NCBI GenBank assembly: GCA_040381075.1
Contig: JBEIHX010000047.1
Location: 1-22,287, forward strand
Reading direction: 5' to 3'
From: JBEIHX01 sp040381075
GTDB lineage: Bacteria > Pseudomonadota > Alphaproteobacteria > Caulobacterales > Aquidulcibacteraceae
DNA length: 22,287 nt
Shown here one piece after another: positions 15,419 to 22,206 of this stretch. The position numbers and the translations under genes are program-made. The notes under the pieces are model-generated. The model saw only the letters and a list, made by a program, of their open reading frames with translations. It made no database searches and was not told the origin of the DNA. Position 1 is the stretch's first letter. Each line of letters opens with the position of its first letter.

Positions 15419-16261
15419 ATGGGCGAGGCGCCATGGTCAGATTGGGTCGGGCGCAGCGAAACCCGCCGTGACCGCATCACCGAAACGCCGGCGCGAGCGC
15501 TCGCGGCGACGCTGAACCGCGAGCAGGACATTCCCGTTCTGCCCGGCGCAGCGCTGCCGGCGGTCTGGATCTGGCTCTACTTTCTTCCACTCGCCCCCAT
15601 GCGCGACGTGGGCGCCGACGGCCATCCCCGGCGTGGCGGCTTTCTGCCGCCGATTGTCCAGCCGCGGCGCATGTGGGCCGGCAGCCGCTGCGTGTTCCAT
15701 GCGCCGCTGCGGGTCGGCGACGATGTTGAGCGAACGTCAACGATCCTGCGCATTACGGAGAAATCCGGCAAAGCGGGCGCGATGACCTTTGTCACCGTGC
15801 GCCACGCCGTCAGCGTCGCCGGACGTCTTATCCTGGAGGAAGAGCAGGATATCGTCTATGTCGAGATCCCGGCCCGCTACGAGCCGCCGGCGCCTGCGCC
15901 GCTGCCGGAATGTCAGTGGCGTGAGGCCGCCGCCTTCGACCCGGTGCTTCTGTTCCGCTACTCGGCGCTCACCTTCAACGGTCACAGAATTCACTACGAC
16001 AAACCCTATGCGATCGATGTGGAGCGCTATCCAGGCCTTGTCGTGCATGGACCGCTGCAGGCGACGCTGCTGTTTGACGCCGCAACACGACGCGCCGACG
16101 GCCGCGAGCCCGCCGGTTTCGCCTTTCGCAGCGTGCGCCCGCTGTTCGCCGGCGAACCGGCCAGTCTGAATGGGCGGGCGGGCGACGACGGCGCCTGTGA
16201 GCTTTTCGCCGCGAATGGCGACGCAGCCATCACCATGCAGGCGAGCCTGACATGGCGCTGA
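15419..16261 (+). CDS. Mesaconyl-C4-CoA (3-methylfumaryl-CoA) hydratase-like protein, MaoC/FAS1-like dehydratase family
   Basis: This 280-residue protein has a double hot-dog layout. The N-terminal half carries DWVGRSETRRDRIT (8-21), GGFLPPIVQPRRMWAGSR (73-90) and a strand-rich TFVTVRHAVS (123-132). The C-terminal half carries the hydratase active-site segment RYSALTFNGHRIHYDKPYA (180-198) and GLVVHGPLQ (206-214). These match the Meh/HTD2-like family, whose best known member hydrates mesaconyl-C4-CoA to (S)-citramalyl-CoA in the 3-hydroxypropionate bicycle. The assignment is strengthened by the next gene, an Mct-like CoA transferase that would make its substrate. ATG 15419 is chosen because GGAGG lies four bases upstream; ATG 15404 in the same frame is possible. 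It might instead serve another branched enoyl-CoA. The gap to the next gene is 96 bp on the same strand, so an operon is likely. Confidence 0.75.
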   Translation: MGEAPWSDWVGRSETRRDRITETPARALAATLNREQDIPVLPGAALPAVWIWLYFLPLAPMRDVGADGHPRRGGFLPPIVQPRRMWAGSRCVFHAPLRVGDDVERTSTILRITEKSGKAGAMTFVTVRHAVSVAGRLILEEEQDIVYVEIPARYEPPAPAPLPECQWREAAAFDPVLLFRYSALTFNGHRIHYDKPYAIDVERYPGLVVHGPLQATLLFDAATRRADGREPAGFAFRSVRPLFAGEPASLNGRAGDDGACELFAANGDAAITMQASLTWR

Positions 16262-16357
16262 CTGCACGCGCCCCCGGCGACGGCGCAAGGACCCACGCCC
16301 AAGGCCTGACCCACCGCTGGGTCGGCGCAACGGCCCCGACAGGATGAGGAAGCGCCC

Positions 16358-17572
16358 ATGGTCAAGATCCTTGAAGGCCTGCGGATCGTCGAGGGTTCCG
16401 CCTTTGTGGCGGCGCCGCTCGCCGGCATGACCCTCGCCCAGATGGGCGCGGATGTGATCCGCTTTGACCGGATCCGCGGCGGGCTTGACCATCAGCGCTG
16501 GCCCGTGACGGCGAGCGGTCGAAGCCTCTTCTGGGCAGGCCTCAACAAGGGCAAGCGCAGCATCGCCGTCGATATGGCGACGCCGCGTGGCCAGGAGATT
16601 GTCACCCGTCTCATCTGCGCCCCGGGAGAGCAGGCCGGGATCTATCTGACCAACCTGCGGGTCCGCGGTTGGATGGACTACGACGCGCTGAGGAAACACC
16701 GCTCGGATCTGATCATGATGTCCATCACCGGCGATCGGCGCGGCGGTCCGCAGGTGGACTACACTGTCAATCCCGCCGTCGGTTTCCCGATCGCGACCGG
16801 ACCGGAGGGGTCGCGCGAGCCCGTTGGCCACGTGCTGCCCGCCTGGGACTGCATCACCGGCCAGCAGGCGGCGCTCGGCATTCTCGCCGCGGAGCGCCAC
16901 CGCCGTCTCACCGGCGAAGGCCAGCTTGTCGAACTTGCGCTCAAGGACATGGCGCTTGCCATGCTGGGCAATCTTGGCGTCATCGGGGAAGTCACGATCA
17001 ACGGCGTCGACCGACCGAAGATGGGAAACGCCCTGTACGGCGCTTATGCCCAGGACTTCCTGTGCAAATGCGGCGGGCGCGTGATCGTGGTGGCGCTCAC
17101 CATCCGCCAGTGGGACAATCTCAAGGCGGCGACGCACACCCAGGAGGCGTTCGATGAGCTCTCCGCCAAACTCGGCGTCAAGCTCAGTCTTGAAGGTGAA
17201 AGGTTCAGACATCGAGGGGCGATCACCGACGTGCTGAAGCCGTTTTTCGAAGCGCGCCGCATTGAAGATTTCGCGCCGGGCTTCGACGAGCGCAGCGTCA
17301 CATGGAGCCGCTATCGCAGCTTCAAACAGGCTGTGGATGAGGATCCCGACCTCTCGACCGACAACCCGATGTTCTCATTGCTCGATCATCCAGGAATCGG
17401 CGCCTACCTTACGCCTGGCAACCCCATCGCGTTTTCCGCAGTGGAGCGGATCGCTCCGACACGCGCGCCGGCTTTGGGCGAAAACACGGACGAAATCCTG
17501 GGGGAGATCGGCTACTCCGATGGCGAGATCGCCTCCCTGCACGACGCCATGATCGTCGCAGGGCCGCACTAG
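16358..17572 (+). CDS. mct: Mesaconyl-CoA C1-C4 CoA transferase / 2-methylfumaryl-CoA isomerase-like (CaiB/BaiF, class III CoA-transferase)
   Basis: This 404-residue class III CoA-transferase resembles, from memory, the Mct enzyme of Chloroflexus along its whole length: LRIVEGSAFVAAPLAGMT (8-25), RWPVTASGRSLFWAGLNKGK (47-66), DYTVNPAVGFPIATGPE (134-150), HVLPAWDCITGQQAALG (158-174) and STDNPMFSLLDHPGIG. The catalytic Asp that forms the glutamyl/aspartyl-CoA intermediate in this family is Asp164 in AWD. Mct moves CoA within the molecule from C1 to C4 of mesaconate (2-methylfumarate), giving the substrate of Meh, the product of the preceding gene. GAGGA about eight bases upstream supports ATG 16358. 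Other CaiB members (formyl-CoA or itaconate CoA transferases) share the fold but not the NPAVGFP and RWPV stretches. The usual partners Mch and Mcl are not in the window. Confidence 0.78.
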   Translation: MVKILEGLRIVEGSAFVAAPLAGMTLAQMGADVIRFDRIRGGLDHQRWPVTASGRSLFWAGLNKGKRSIAVDMATPRGQEIVTRLICAPGEQAGIYLTNLRVRGWMDYDALRKHRSDLIMMSITGDRRGGPQVDYTVNPAVGFPIATGPEGSREPVGHVLPAWDCITGQQAALGILAAERHRRLTGEGQLVELALKDMALAMLGNLGVIGEVTINGVDRPKMGNALYGAYAQDFLCKCGGRVIVVALTIRQWDNLKAATHTQEAFDELSAKLGVKLSLEGERFRHRGAITDVLKPFFEARRIEDFAPGFDERSVTWSRYRSFKQAVDEDPDLSTDNPMFSLLDHPGIGAYLTPGNPIAFSAVERIAPTRAPALGENTDEILGEIGYSDGEIASLHDAMIVAGPH

Positions 17573-17593
17573 GCCCAGCGATATGCGCGGTTG

Positions 17594-17659
17594 CGCAAGC
17601 CAGTCCGCAAGCCAGTCCGCAAGCCAGTCCGCAAGCCAGTCCGCAAGCCAGTCCGCAAG
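17594..17659 (+). repeat. 12-bp tandem repeat, five exact copies plus a half copy
   Basis: CGCAAGCCAGTC is repeated at 17594, 17606, 17618, 17630 and 17642 without mismatch, followed by CGCAAG at 17654. It begins 22 bp after the mct stop codon. Exact copies suggest recent expansion. It has no spacers and is not a CRISPR. The unit is a multiple of three and is open in both directions, but no gene is claimed. Confidence 0.97.
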
Positions 17660-17838
17660 ACTGCGCGCAGGGTGATTGGGCCATCGTGCAAGGCTGCAGA
17701 CGCCCTGCAGGACCGCCCGTCGATGCGGCGGAACGAAAGCCTGCCGAAACCTGGATCGGCGCCGGGCGGATGTCGCAGGATCTGCAGACAGCGCCCGCGC
17801 GTCAACCCAGCGTCCGTTCCGCCGCCAGGCGCCGGGCC

Positions 17839-18777
17839 TCAGCGGCCGATCCCCTGCAGGCGTGACTTCTCAAGCCGCATCAACCTGCGCATGTCCGATC
17901 GCATTTCAAGGATCAGCCAATCGACAAACGCGCCCACGATCGGGTTGGCGCGATCTTCCCGGCGGCACATCACGAAATAGGCGCCCGCTTCCTGCGGCGG
18001 CGTCCGGAAAGGCGCCACCAGCTGTCCCGCAGCCGGCGCATCCCAGATCAGCGGCAGAAGTCCAAGAATGACGCCGCGCCCCTGGACTGCGGCCTCGATC
18101 GCCTCCGGGATCGTATCCACTGTCAAAGTGCGCTTGGGCTTGAGGCCGGCGACGCCTGCACGCGCCAGCCAATCCGGCCAGCCCGCCCGGCCGATGCTCA
18201 GGCCGATCAGCGTGGTCCCTGTCAGATCCGCCGGATCTGAGATCTGCCGCGCGAGCGCGGGCGCGCACAACGGCGTGGCCCGCAGATCAAGCAGCTTGTG
18301 GGCGTACAGGCCCGGGCTCGGCGCCCCGACGTTTCGGATCGCAACGTCCGCCTCGCCCGCCGCCAGATCATACACCCGCGCATCCGTGTGGATCCCGAGC
18401 GAGAGCTCCGGGCGCCCAGCCTCGAAGCGGGCGAGGCGCGGCGCCAGCCACGCGCTCGCGAAGAGAGGCAGGGTGGCCACCTTGAGGGTGCTGACAAGGC
18501 TGGCGCGGCGCGCGCGGTGAATGGCGACATCGATCGTCTCGAAGGCCCTGTTGAGCGCATCGCTGAGGGCTGCACCCTGCGCAGTGAGCCGGACGTGTCG
18601 CACACCGCGCTCAAAGAGGGCGCCGCCGACCGAGGCTTCAAGATTTCGCACCTGGTGGCTGATCGCCGATGGCGTGACGCCGAGCTCCGCAGCGGCGTCA
18701 CGCAGGCTCTGCAGCCGGCCGGCGACAGCAAAGGCGCGCAGGCTCGCGAGCGGCGGCGGTTTGGCGCGGGGGTTCAT
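17839..18777 (-). CDS. LysR-family transcriptional regulator (GcvA-like)
   Basis: This 312-residue regulator has an N-terminal winged helix-turn-helix (about 11-70: LASLRAFAVAGRLQSLRDAA, then ELGVTPSAISHQVRNLE) and a LysR substrate-binding domain (about 98-305). The opening PPLASLRAF and the phrase GRGVILGLLPL fit the GcvA-like subgroup. Such proteins bind T-N11-A sites and usually control a divergent gene, here the membrane protein/hydrolase pair starting at 18882, only 104 bp away. The inducer is unknown. The ATG at 18777 has no Shine-Dalgarno sequence. It lies about two bases downstream of the expected transcript start of a good -35/-10 pair, so its mRNA is probably leaderless. It converges on mct, with the 12-bp repeat in between. 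Confidence 0.92.
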   Translation of the reverse strand: MNPRAKPPPLASLRAFAVAGRLQSLRDAAAELGVTPSAISHQVRNLEASVGGALFERGVRHVRLTAQGAALSDALNRAFETIDVAIHRARRASLVSTLKVATLPLFASAWLAPRLARFEAGRPELSLGIHTDARVYDLAAGEADVAIRNVGAPSPGLYAHKLLDLRATPLCAPALARQISDPADLTGTTLIGLSIGRAGWPDWLARAGVAGLKPKRTLTVDTIPEAIEAAVQGRGVILGLLPLIWDAPAAGQLVAPFRTPPQEAGAYFVMCRREDRANPIVGAFVDWLILEMRSDMRRLMRLEKSRLQGIGR

Positions 18778-18785
18778 GGCTGAGT

Positions 18786-18814
18786 ATTATTAATCTGTCA
18801 TGGGCCAATCTCAA
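18786..18814 (-). promoter_or_regulatory. Promoter of the LysR gene, predicted leaderless start
   Basis: On the minus strand TTGAGA (18814-18809, 5 of 6 to consensus) is followed after 17 bp by AATAAT (18791-18786, 5 of 6). The transcript would begin near 18779, about two bases before the ATG. The AT-rich stretch stands out in a GC-rich region and may also hold LysR operator half-sites (ATTATTAAT). Confidence 0.55.
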
Positions 18815-18881
18815 GCGTTCCTGGCGCCGCACGCCCGCTAGCTTCGCTGCAGGGTGGATTTGACGCAACAGGGAGGGGAGG

Positions 18882-19310
18882 ATGCCGGAAGCCGCTGTGT
18901 CGGGGCCTGCTGCGGGAAAGGCGCCGGGGCGCACGATCGGAATCTGGATGGCCGCGCCCCTGGCCATCCTGCAGGCCGTCAATGCGGCTCGGGCGGCTCT
19001 CGATCCCGCTGGCTTTGCCGCATACATGGGCGCGCCTCTCGCCGCAGGCGGCGATTACTCCTGGGTCCTGATCTATGGGGTGCGTACCGCCTTCGTCGCG
19101 GTGCTGGTTGCGACGCTTCTGGTCAGACGCGACCTGAACGCCCTGAAGTGGACCGCGCTGGCCGCCCTGCCGATGCCGTTTGCGGACGCCTGGGTTGTGC
19201 ATCAGGCAGGCGCTGAGATGGCCACCGTCCTCCGCCATCTCGCCATCGCAGCCTATCTTGCGCTGACCGCGATCGCGCTGTTCGCCGGCGCGCGGGCGCA
19301 GCGCCCATGA
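18882..19310 (+). CDS. Small four-helix membrane protein (DUF4267-like)
   Basis: This 142-residue protein has about four hydrophobic helices: around 18-40 (IGIWMAAPLAILQAVNAA), 61-82 (WVLIYGVRTAFVAVLVATLL), 87-105 (KWTALAALPMPFADAW) and 116-136 (LRHLAIAAYLALTAIALFAG). The second helix with YGVRT resembles DUF4267 proteins of unknown function; the assignment is tentative. GGAGGGGAGG directly before the ATG is a strong ribosome site. Its TGA overlaps the ATG of the following hydrolase (ATGA, 19307-19310), so the two are translationally coupled and may work together, perhaps with the hydrolase acting at the membrane. The divergent LysR gene is the obvious candidate regulator. Confidence 0.75.
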   Translation: MPEAAVSGPAAGKAPGRTIGIWMAAPLAILQAVNAARAALDPAGFAAYMGAPLAAGGDYSWVLIYGVRTAFVAVLVATLLVRRDLNALKWTALAALPMPFADAWVVHQAGAEMATVLRHLAIAAYLALTAIALFAGARAQRP

Positions 19311-20221
19311 GCGGGCTCGTCTCACGGCTGGGCGTGCGCGTGGACACAATGGGGGCCCGGGCGCGCATGCGTCGCTTCAGGCAGGGCTGGCCAGCGTCCG
19401 CATCTCCCGGGGTCGCCTTCTACAACACGCCGCGGGTGCAGTTTCGCTACCGCGAAGCGGGGGAGGGCGAAACCATCGTGTTCACCGCAGACCCGCCGAT
19501 GACGCTCGAAACCTATGACACGCTGATCACCCTGTTCAGCCGCCAGTTTCGCGTCATCGTCGTCGAGCTGCCGGCGATGGGATTTTCCGCTGTGTCGGAG
19601 GATTTCAGCTTCGGTTTTTCTGAAACAAACGAGGAGTTCGCCCTCTTCCTGCGGGCGGTCGCGGGCGAGAACGCAACATTCGCCTTTTCCTGCGTCGCGG
19701 GGCTCGCAGGCGTTGACATCGCTGTGCGCCATCCCGAACTGTGCGCACGCCTCGCACTGATCCAGGTCGGAGATGTCGAGGCCTTCCGTGTCTGGAAGGC
19801 AGGGCGCGATCCGAAACGCATTCTGGCCAGGCCGATCATTGGCCAGCTGATCATGAAGCGCCTCGCCCCCAAACGGATGCCGGACTGGTACGCGCTGTCC
19901 GTAGGCAGGCAGGACATGATCGCGCCGTTCTGTGCGTGTGCGGCGGAATCGTTTCGCCATGGCGCGCAGTGGTCGCTCGCGAGCGCCTATCAGTGCTACA
20001 TGGACGACAGGGTGAGGCTGTCGCCGCCGCGCCAGCCGCTCCTGTCAATCTGGGGCGAGGCAGACCGAACCCACCCGGCGGGCAACCGCCATGCAATCGC
20101 GCGTCTCGCGCCCGGCGCCGTGTGCGTGTCCCTGCCTGGCCTTGGCCATACGCCGGAGCTGGAGGATCCGGCCCGTGTGCTGGAGGCTATCCAGACGTTC
20201 TGCGCCTCAACAGCGGGCTGA
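19307..20221 (+). CDS. Alpha/beta hydrolase with Cys at the nucleophile position and no HG oxyanion motif
   Basis: This 304-residue alpha/beta hydrolase fold protein shows the strand and loop VIVVELPAMGFS (84-94), the nucleophile elbow TFAFSCVAGLAGVDIAVRHP (124-143), an acid residue in WGEADRTHP (Asp253) and a His in LPGLGHTPELEDP (His281). Aligning back from AVRHPE, Cys129 falls where Ser of GHSMGG should be, with Phe at the usual first Gly. Ser128 is the neighbouring alternative. The HG motif after the first strand is replaced by FTADPP (59-64). Either this is a Cys-dependent hydrolase (as in dienelactone hydrolase), a lyase or isomerase on the same fold, or a non-catalytic member. No signal peptide is seen. 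It overlaps the membrane protein gene by ATGA, with no separate ribosome site needed. Confidence 0.82.
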   Translation: MSGLVSRLGVRVDTMGARARMRRFRQGWPASASPGVAFYNTPRVQFRYREAGEGETIVFTADPPMTLETYDTLITLFSRQFRVIVVELPAMGFSAVSEDFSFGFSETNEEFALFLRAVAGENATFAFSCVAGLAGVDIAVRHPELCARLALIQVGDVEAFRVWKAGRDPKRILARPIIGQLIMKRLAPKRMPDWYALSVGRQDMIAPFCACAAESFRHGAQWSLASAYQCYMDDRVRLSPPRQPLLSIWGEADRTHPAGNRHAIARLAPGAVCVSLPGLGHTPELEDPARVLEAIQTFCASTAG

Positions 20222-20283
20222 CAGCCCACGCGCCAGTCCGCTGCCGGGCCACCTGATCCGGCCCCGCTCCTGTGGCCCCCCTG

Positions 20284-20325
20284 ATCCGGGCCTGGCGTTT
20301 CGGGCCTGGCGATCCGGGCCTGGCG
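20284..20325 (+). repeat. 14-bp tandem repeat, three copies
   Basis: ATCCGGGCCTGGCG at 20284, TTTCGGGCCTGGCG at 20298 and ATCCGGGCCTGGCG at 20312. The third copy also forms the left arm of the hairpin at 20314-20335. Confidence 0.92.
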
Positions 20326-20335
20326 ACAGGCCCGG
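20314..20335 (+). terminator. Perfect 9-bp GC hairpin with GCGA tetraloop, possible terminator
   Basis: CCGGGCCTG (20314-20322) pairs fully with CAGGCCCGG (20327-20335) around a GCGA loop of the stable GNRA type. It lies about 95 bp after the hydrolase stop and 180 bp before the next gene. There is no T run, so it would be a non-classical terminator or an mRNA-stabilising 3' structure. The two upstream repeat copies carry the same left arm and could compete for the single right arm. Confidence 0.45.
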
Positions 20336-20515
20336 TCACAGCCGCACGCGCCGCGTCACGCGCCCTTGGGGCGCTGAGCGCCTGCACGCCCGGCAACCGG
20401 ACCGCGCGCATCCGCCTCTCCGTCGCCATCGCCGCCACAGCCCGCTTCAGCCCGACGCCAAGCCTCGCTAAGGTGTGCGCCAGGATCAGCTGTGATCCGC
20501 CAGACGAGGTGTCCC

Positions 20516-21514
20516 ATGCGATTGTTTGACCTGCCGCGCCGCCGCTACACGCAGGGCGAAACACCGCTGCACCCTGCGCCCCGGCTCAGCGCCCATCTGG
20601 GCGGGCCCGACATCTGGTTCAAACGCGACGATCAGCTTGGCCTTGCGGGCGGCGGCAACAAGACCCGCAAACTCGAATTCCTGATCGCTGACGCCCTTGC
20701 GCAAGGCGCAGACACCGTCATCACCGTGGGCGCCGTGCAATCCAATCACTGCCGTCTGACCGCTGCAGCGGCGGCCGCCGAAGGTCTGAAGTGCCGGCTG
20801 GTGCTCGAAGAACGCGTGGAGAAATCCTACGATCCGCAGGCCGGCGGCAACAATCTCCTGTTTCATCTGCTTGGCGTCGAGACCATTGACGTCGCGCCGG
20901 GCGGGGCCGATCTCGCCGCCCTGATGCAACGCCATGCGCAGGACCTCGCCCGGGCGGGGCGCAAAGCCGTCATCCTGCCCGGCGGCGGGTCGAATGCGCT
21001 CGGCGCAGCCGGTTACGCCGCCTGCGCCTTCGAACTGGTCCACCAGGCGTTCGCGCAGAGCCTGGCGCCCGATGCAATCGTGACCGCAAGCGGCAGCGCC
21101 GGCACCCACGCAGGCCTGGTCGCCGGATTGCACGCCCTCGGCGCGCAGATCCCCATCCTCGGCGTCAGCGTGCGCCGTCCGCAGGCGGAGCAGGAAGCCA
21201 ATGTGCTGACTCTCGCCGTGGAGACCGCCCGCCTGATCAGGGCGCGCAGCGAGCCGGCGCCGGCGGATGTGGATGTCGATGACCGCTTCGTGGGAGCCGG
21301 ATATTCCCTTCCAACCCCGGAGATGATCGAAGCCGTGCGGCTGACGGCTGCGCTGGAGGGCGTGCTGCTCGATCCAGTCTACACCGGAAAGGCCATGGCG
21401 GGCCTCATCGGATCAATTCGCCAGGGCCGCTTCACCAAGGGACAGACGGTGGTGTTCCTCCACACCGGCGGGGCCCCGTCATTGTCCGCCTTCAAGGACG
21501 TCTTCCTCCCATGA
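20516..21514 (+). CDS. D-cysteine desulfhydrase / L-cysteate sulfo-lyase family PLP enzyme (ACC-deaminase-like)
   Basis: This 332-residue fold-type II PLP enzyme has WFKRDDQLGLAGGGNKTRKL (34-53) with the PLP-binding Lys49, VGAVQSNHCRLTAAAAA (71-87) that binds the carboxylate, and ILPGGGSNALGAAGY and DDRFVGAGYSLPTPE further on. This is the pattern shared by DcyD (D-cysteine to pyruvate, ammonia and sulfide), CuyA (L-cysteate to pyruvate, ammonia and sulfite) and ACC deaminase. The gene cannot be assigned to one of these by eye, so no symbol is given. ATG 20516 is preferred over GTG 20492 because GAGGTG lies just upstream and MRLFDLPRR is the usual family start. Its TGA overlaps the racemase ATG (ATGA, 21511-21514). 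That coupling suggests the racemase supplies or recycles the enantiomer used here. Confidence 0.88.
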   Translation: MRLFDLPRRRYTQGETPLHPAPRLSAHLGGPDIWFKRDDQLGLAGGGNKTRKLEFLIADALAQGADTVITVGAVQSNHCRLTAAAAAAEGLKCRLVLEERVEKSYDPQAGGNNLLFHLLGVETIDVAPGGADLAALMQRHAQDLARAGRKAVILPGGGSNALGAAGYAACAFELVHQAFAQSLAPDAIVTASGSAGTHAGLVAGLHALGAQIPILGVSVRRPQAEQEANVLTLAVETARLIRARSEPAPADVDVDDRFVGAGYSLPTPEMIEAVRLTAALEGVLLDPVYTGKAMAGLIGSIRQGRFTKGQTVVFLHTGGAPSLSAFKDVFLP

Positions 21515-22206
21515 AGACGCTTGGCGTCATCGGCGGGATGGGCCCTGCCGCCACGTTCGACTTCTGCGCCAGGCTGACCGCAGCCATGCCGGCTGCACGC
21601 GACCAGGACCACCCGCGCATCCTGGTGGATTGCGATCCGTCCATTCCTGACCGCAATGCCGCGATGCGGGGCGACGGTCTGTCGCCAGCGCCGCGGCTCG
21701 CCGCGATCGCCGCAGCGCTGACTGGTCAGGGCGCACAGGTTCTCGCCATGCCATGCAATACGGCCCATGCCTTTCGCGCAGCGGTGGATGACGCGGCCCC
21801 CGGCGCGCTGGTCTGCATGATCACCGCCACGACGCAGGAAACGGTGCAGACAGGCGCGACACGCATCGGCCTGCTGGCGGCGGACGGCTGCCTCGCCAGC
21901 GGTCTGTATCAGACCGCACTGACGCAGCACGCCCTCACGCCCGTGCTTCTCCCGCCGGACGACCAGCGCCGGTTCATGGACCTCATTTACCGCATCAAGT
22001 CCGGCGACACCGGTGAGGATGCGCGCACCGGCATGCGGGCCGCCGCGCAGCGTCTCGCCGAGGATGGCGCCGAGGCCGTGATCGCCGGATGCACAGAGGC
22101 GCCCCTGGTGCTGCGCCCGGGCGACGCGCCTGCGCCTGTCATCTCCTCCACAGACGCGCTGGTGCGCGCCACGATCCGGCGCCTGTACGACGCCGGCGCG
22201 ACCTGA
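21511..22206 (+). CDS. Aspartate/glutamate racemase family protein (RacD-like)
   Basis: This 231-residue PLP-independent racemase begins KTLGVIGGMGPAATFDF, the family signature. It has both catalytic cysteines, Cys82 in MPCNTAHAF and Cys194 in IAGCTEAPLVL. The two-base mechanism removes and returns the alpha proton of aspartate, glutamate or a related acidic amino acid. The protein has the family's normal length and ends in TIRRLYDAGA. It overlaps the preceding PLP lyase gene by four bases, so the two are co-translated. Since that lyase family acts on D-cysteine or cysteate (a sulfonate analogue of aspartate), a racemase acting on the same compound is plausible, but this is inference. A short inverted repeat (CGACG and CGTCG, 4-base loop, from about 22207) follows the stop and has no T run. 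Confidence 0.9.
   Translation: MKTLGVIGGMGPAATFDFCARLTAAMPAARDQDHPRILVDCDPSIPDRNAAMRGDGLSPAPRLAAIAAALTGQGAQVLAMPCNTAHAFRAAVDDAAPGALVCMITATTQETVQTGATRIGLLAADGCLASGLYQTALTQHALTPVLLPPDDQRRFMDLIYRIKSGDTGEDARTGMRAAAQRLAEDGAEAVIAGCTEAPLVLRPGDAPAPVISSTDALVRATIRRLYDAGAT

Noticed and set aside
13977..15434. Open frame of about 485 codons on the minus strand opposite the S9 peptidase
   Set aside because: It overlaps the strongly supported S9 catalytic domain and crosses the 15186 repeat. Its translation resembles no family.
15737..17212. Open frame of about 490 codons on the minus strand opposite the hydratase and mct genes
   Set aside because: It is antisense to two well-supported genes and has no recognisable motifs. 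Long antisense frames are common in GC-rich DNA.
17594..17659. CRISPR-like array
   Set aside because: The 12-bp units are directly adjacent with no spacers, and no cas genes are near.
17591..17980. Small Arg/Lys/Pro-rich protein encoded by the 12-bp repeat (KPVR repeats)
   Set aside because: It runs antisense into the LysR gene with no family match. The repeat is open in several frames simply because 12 is a multiple of three.
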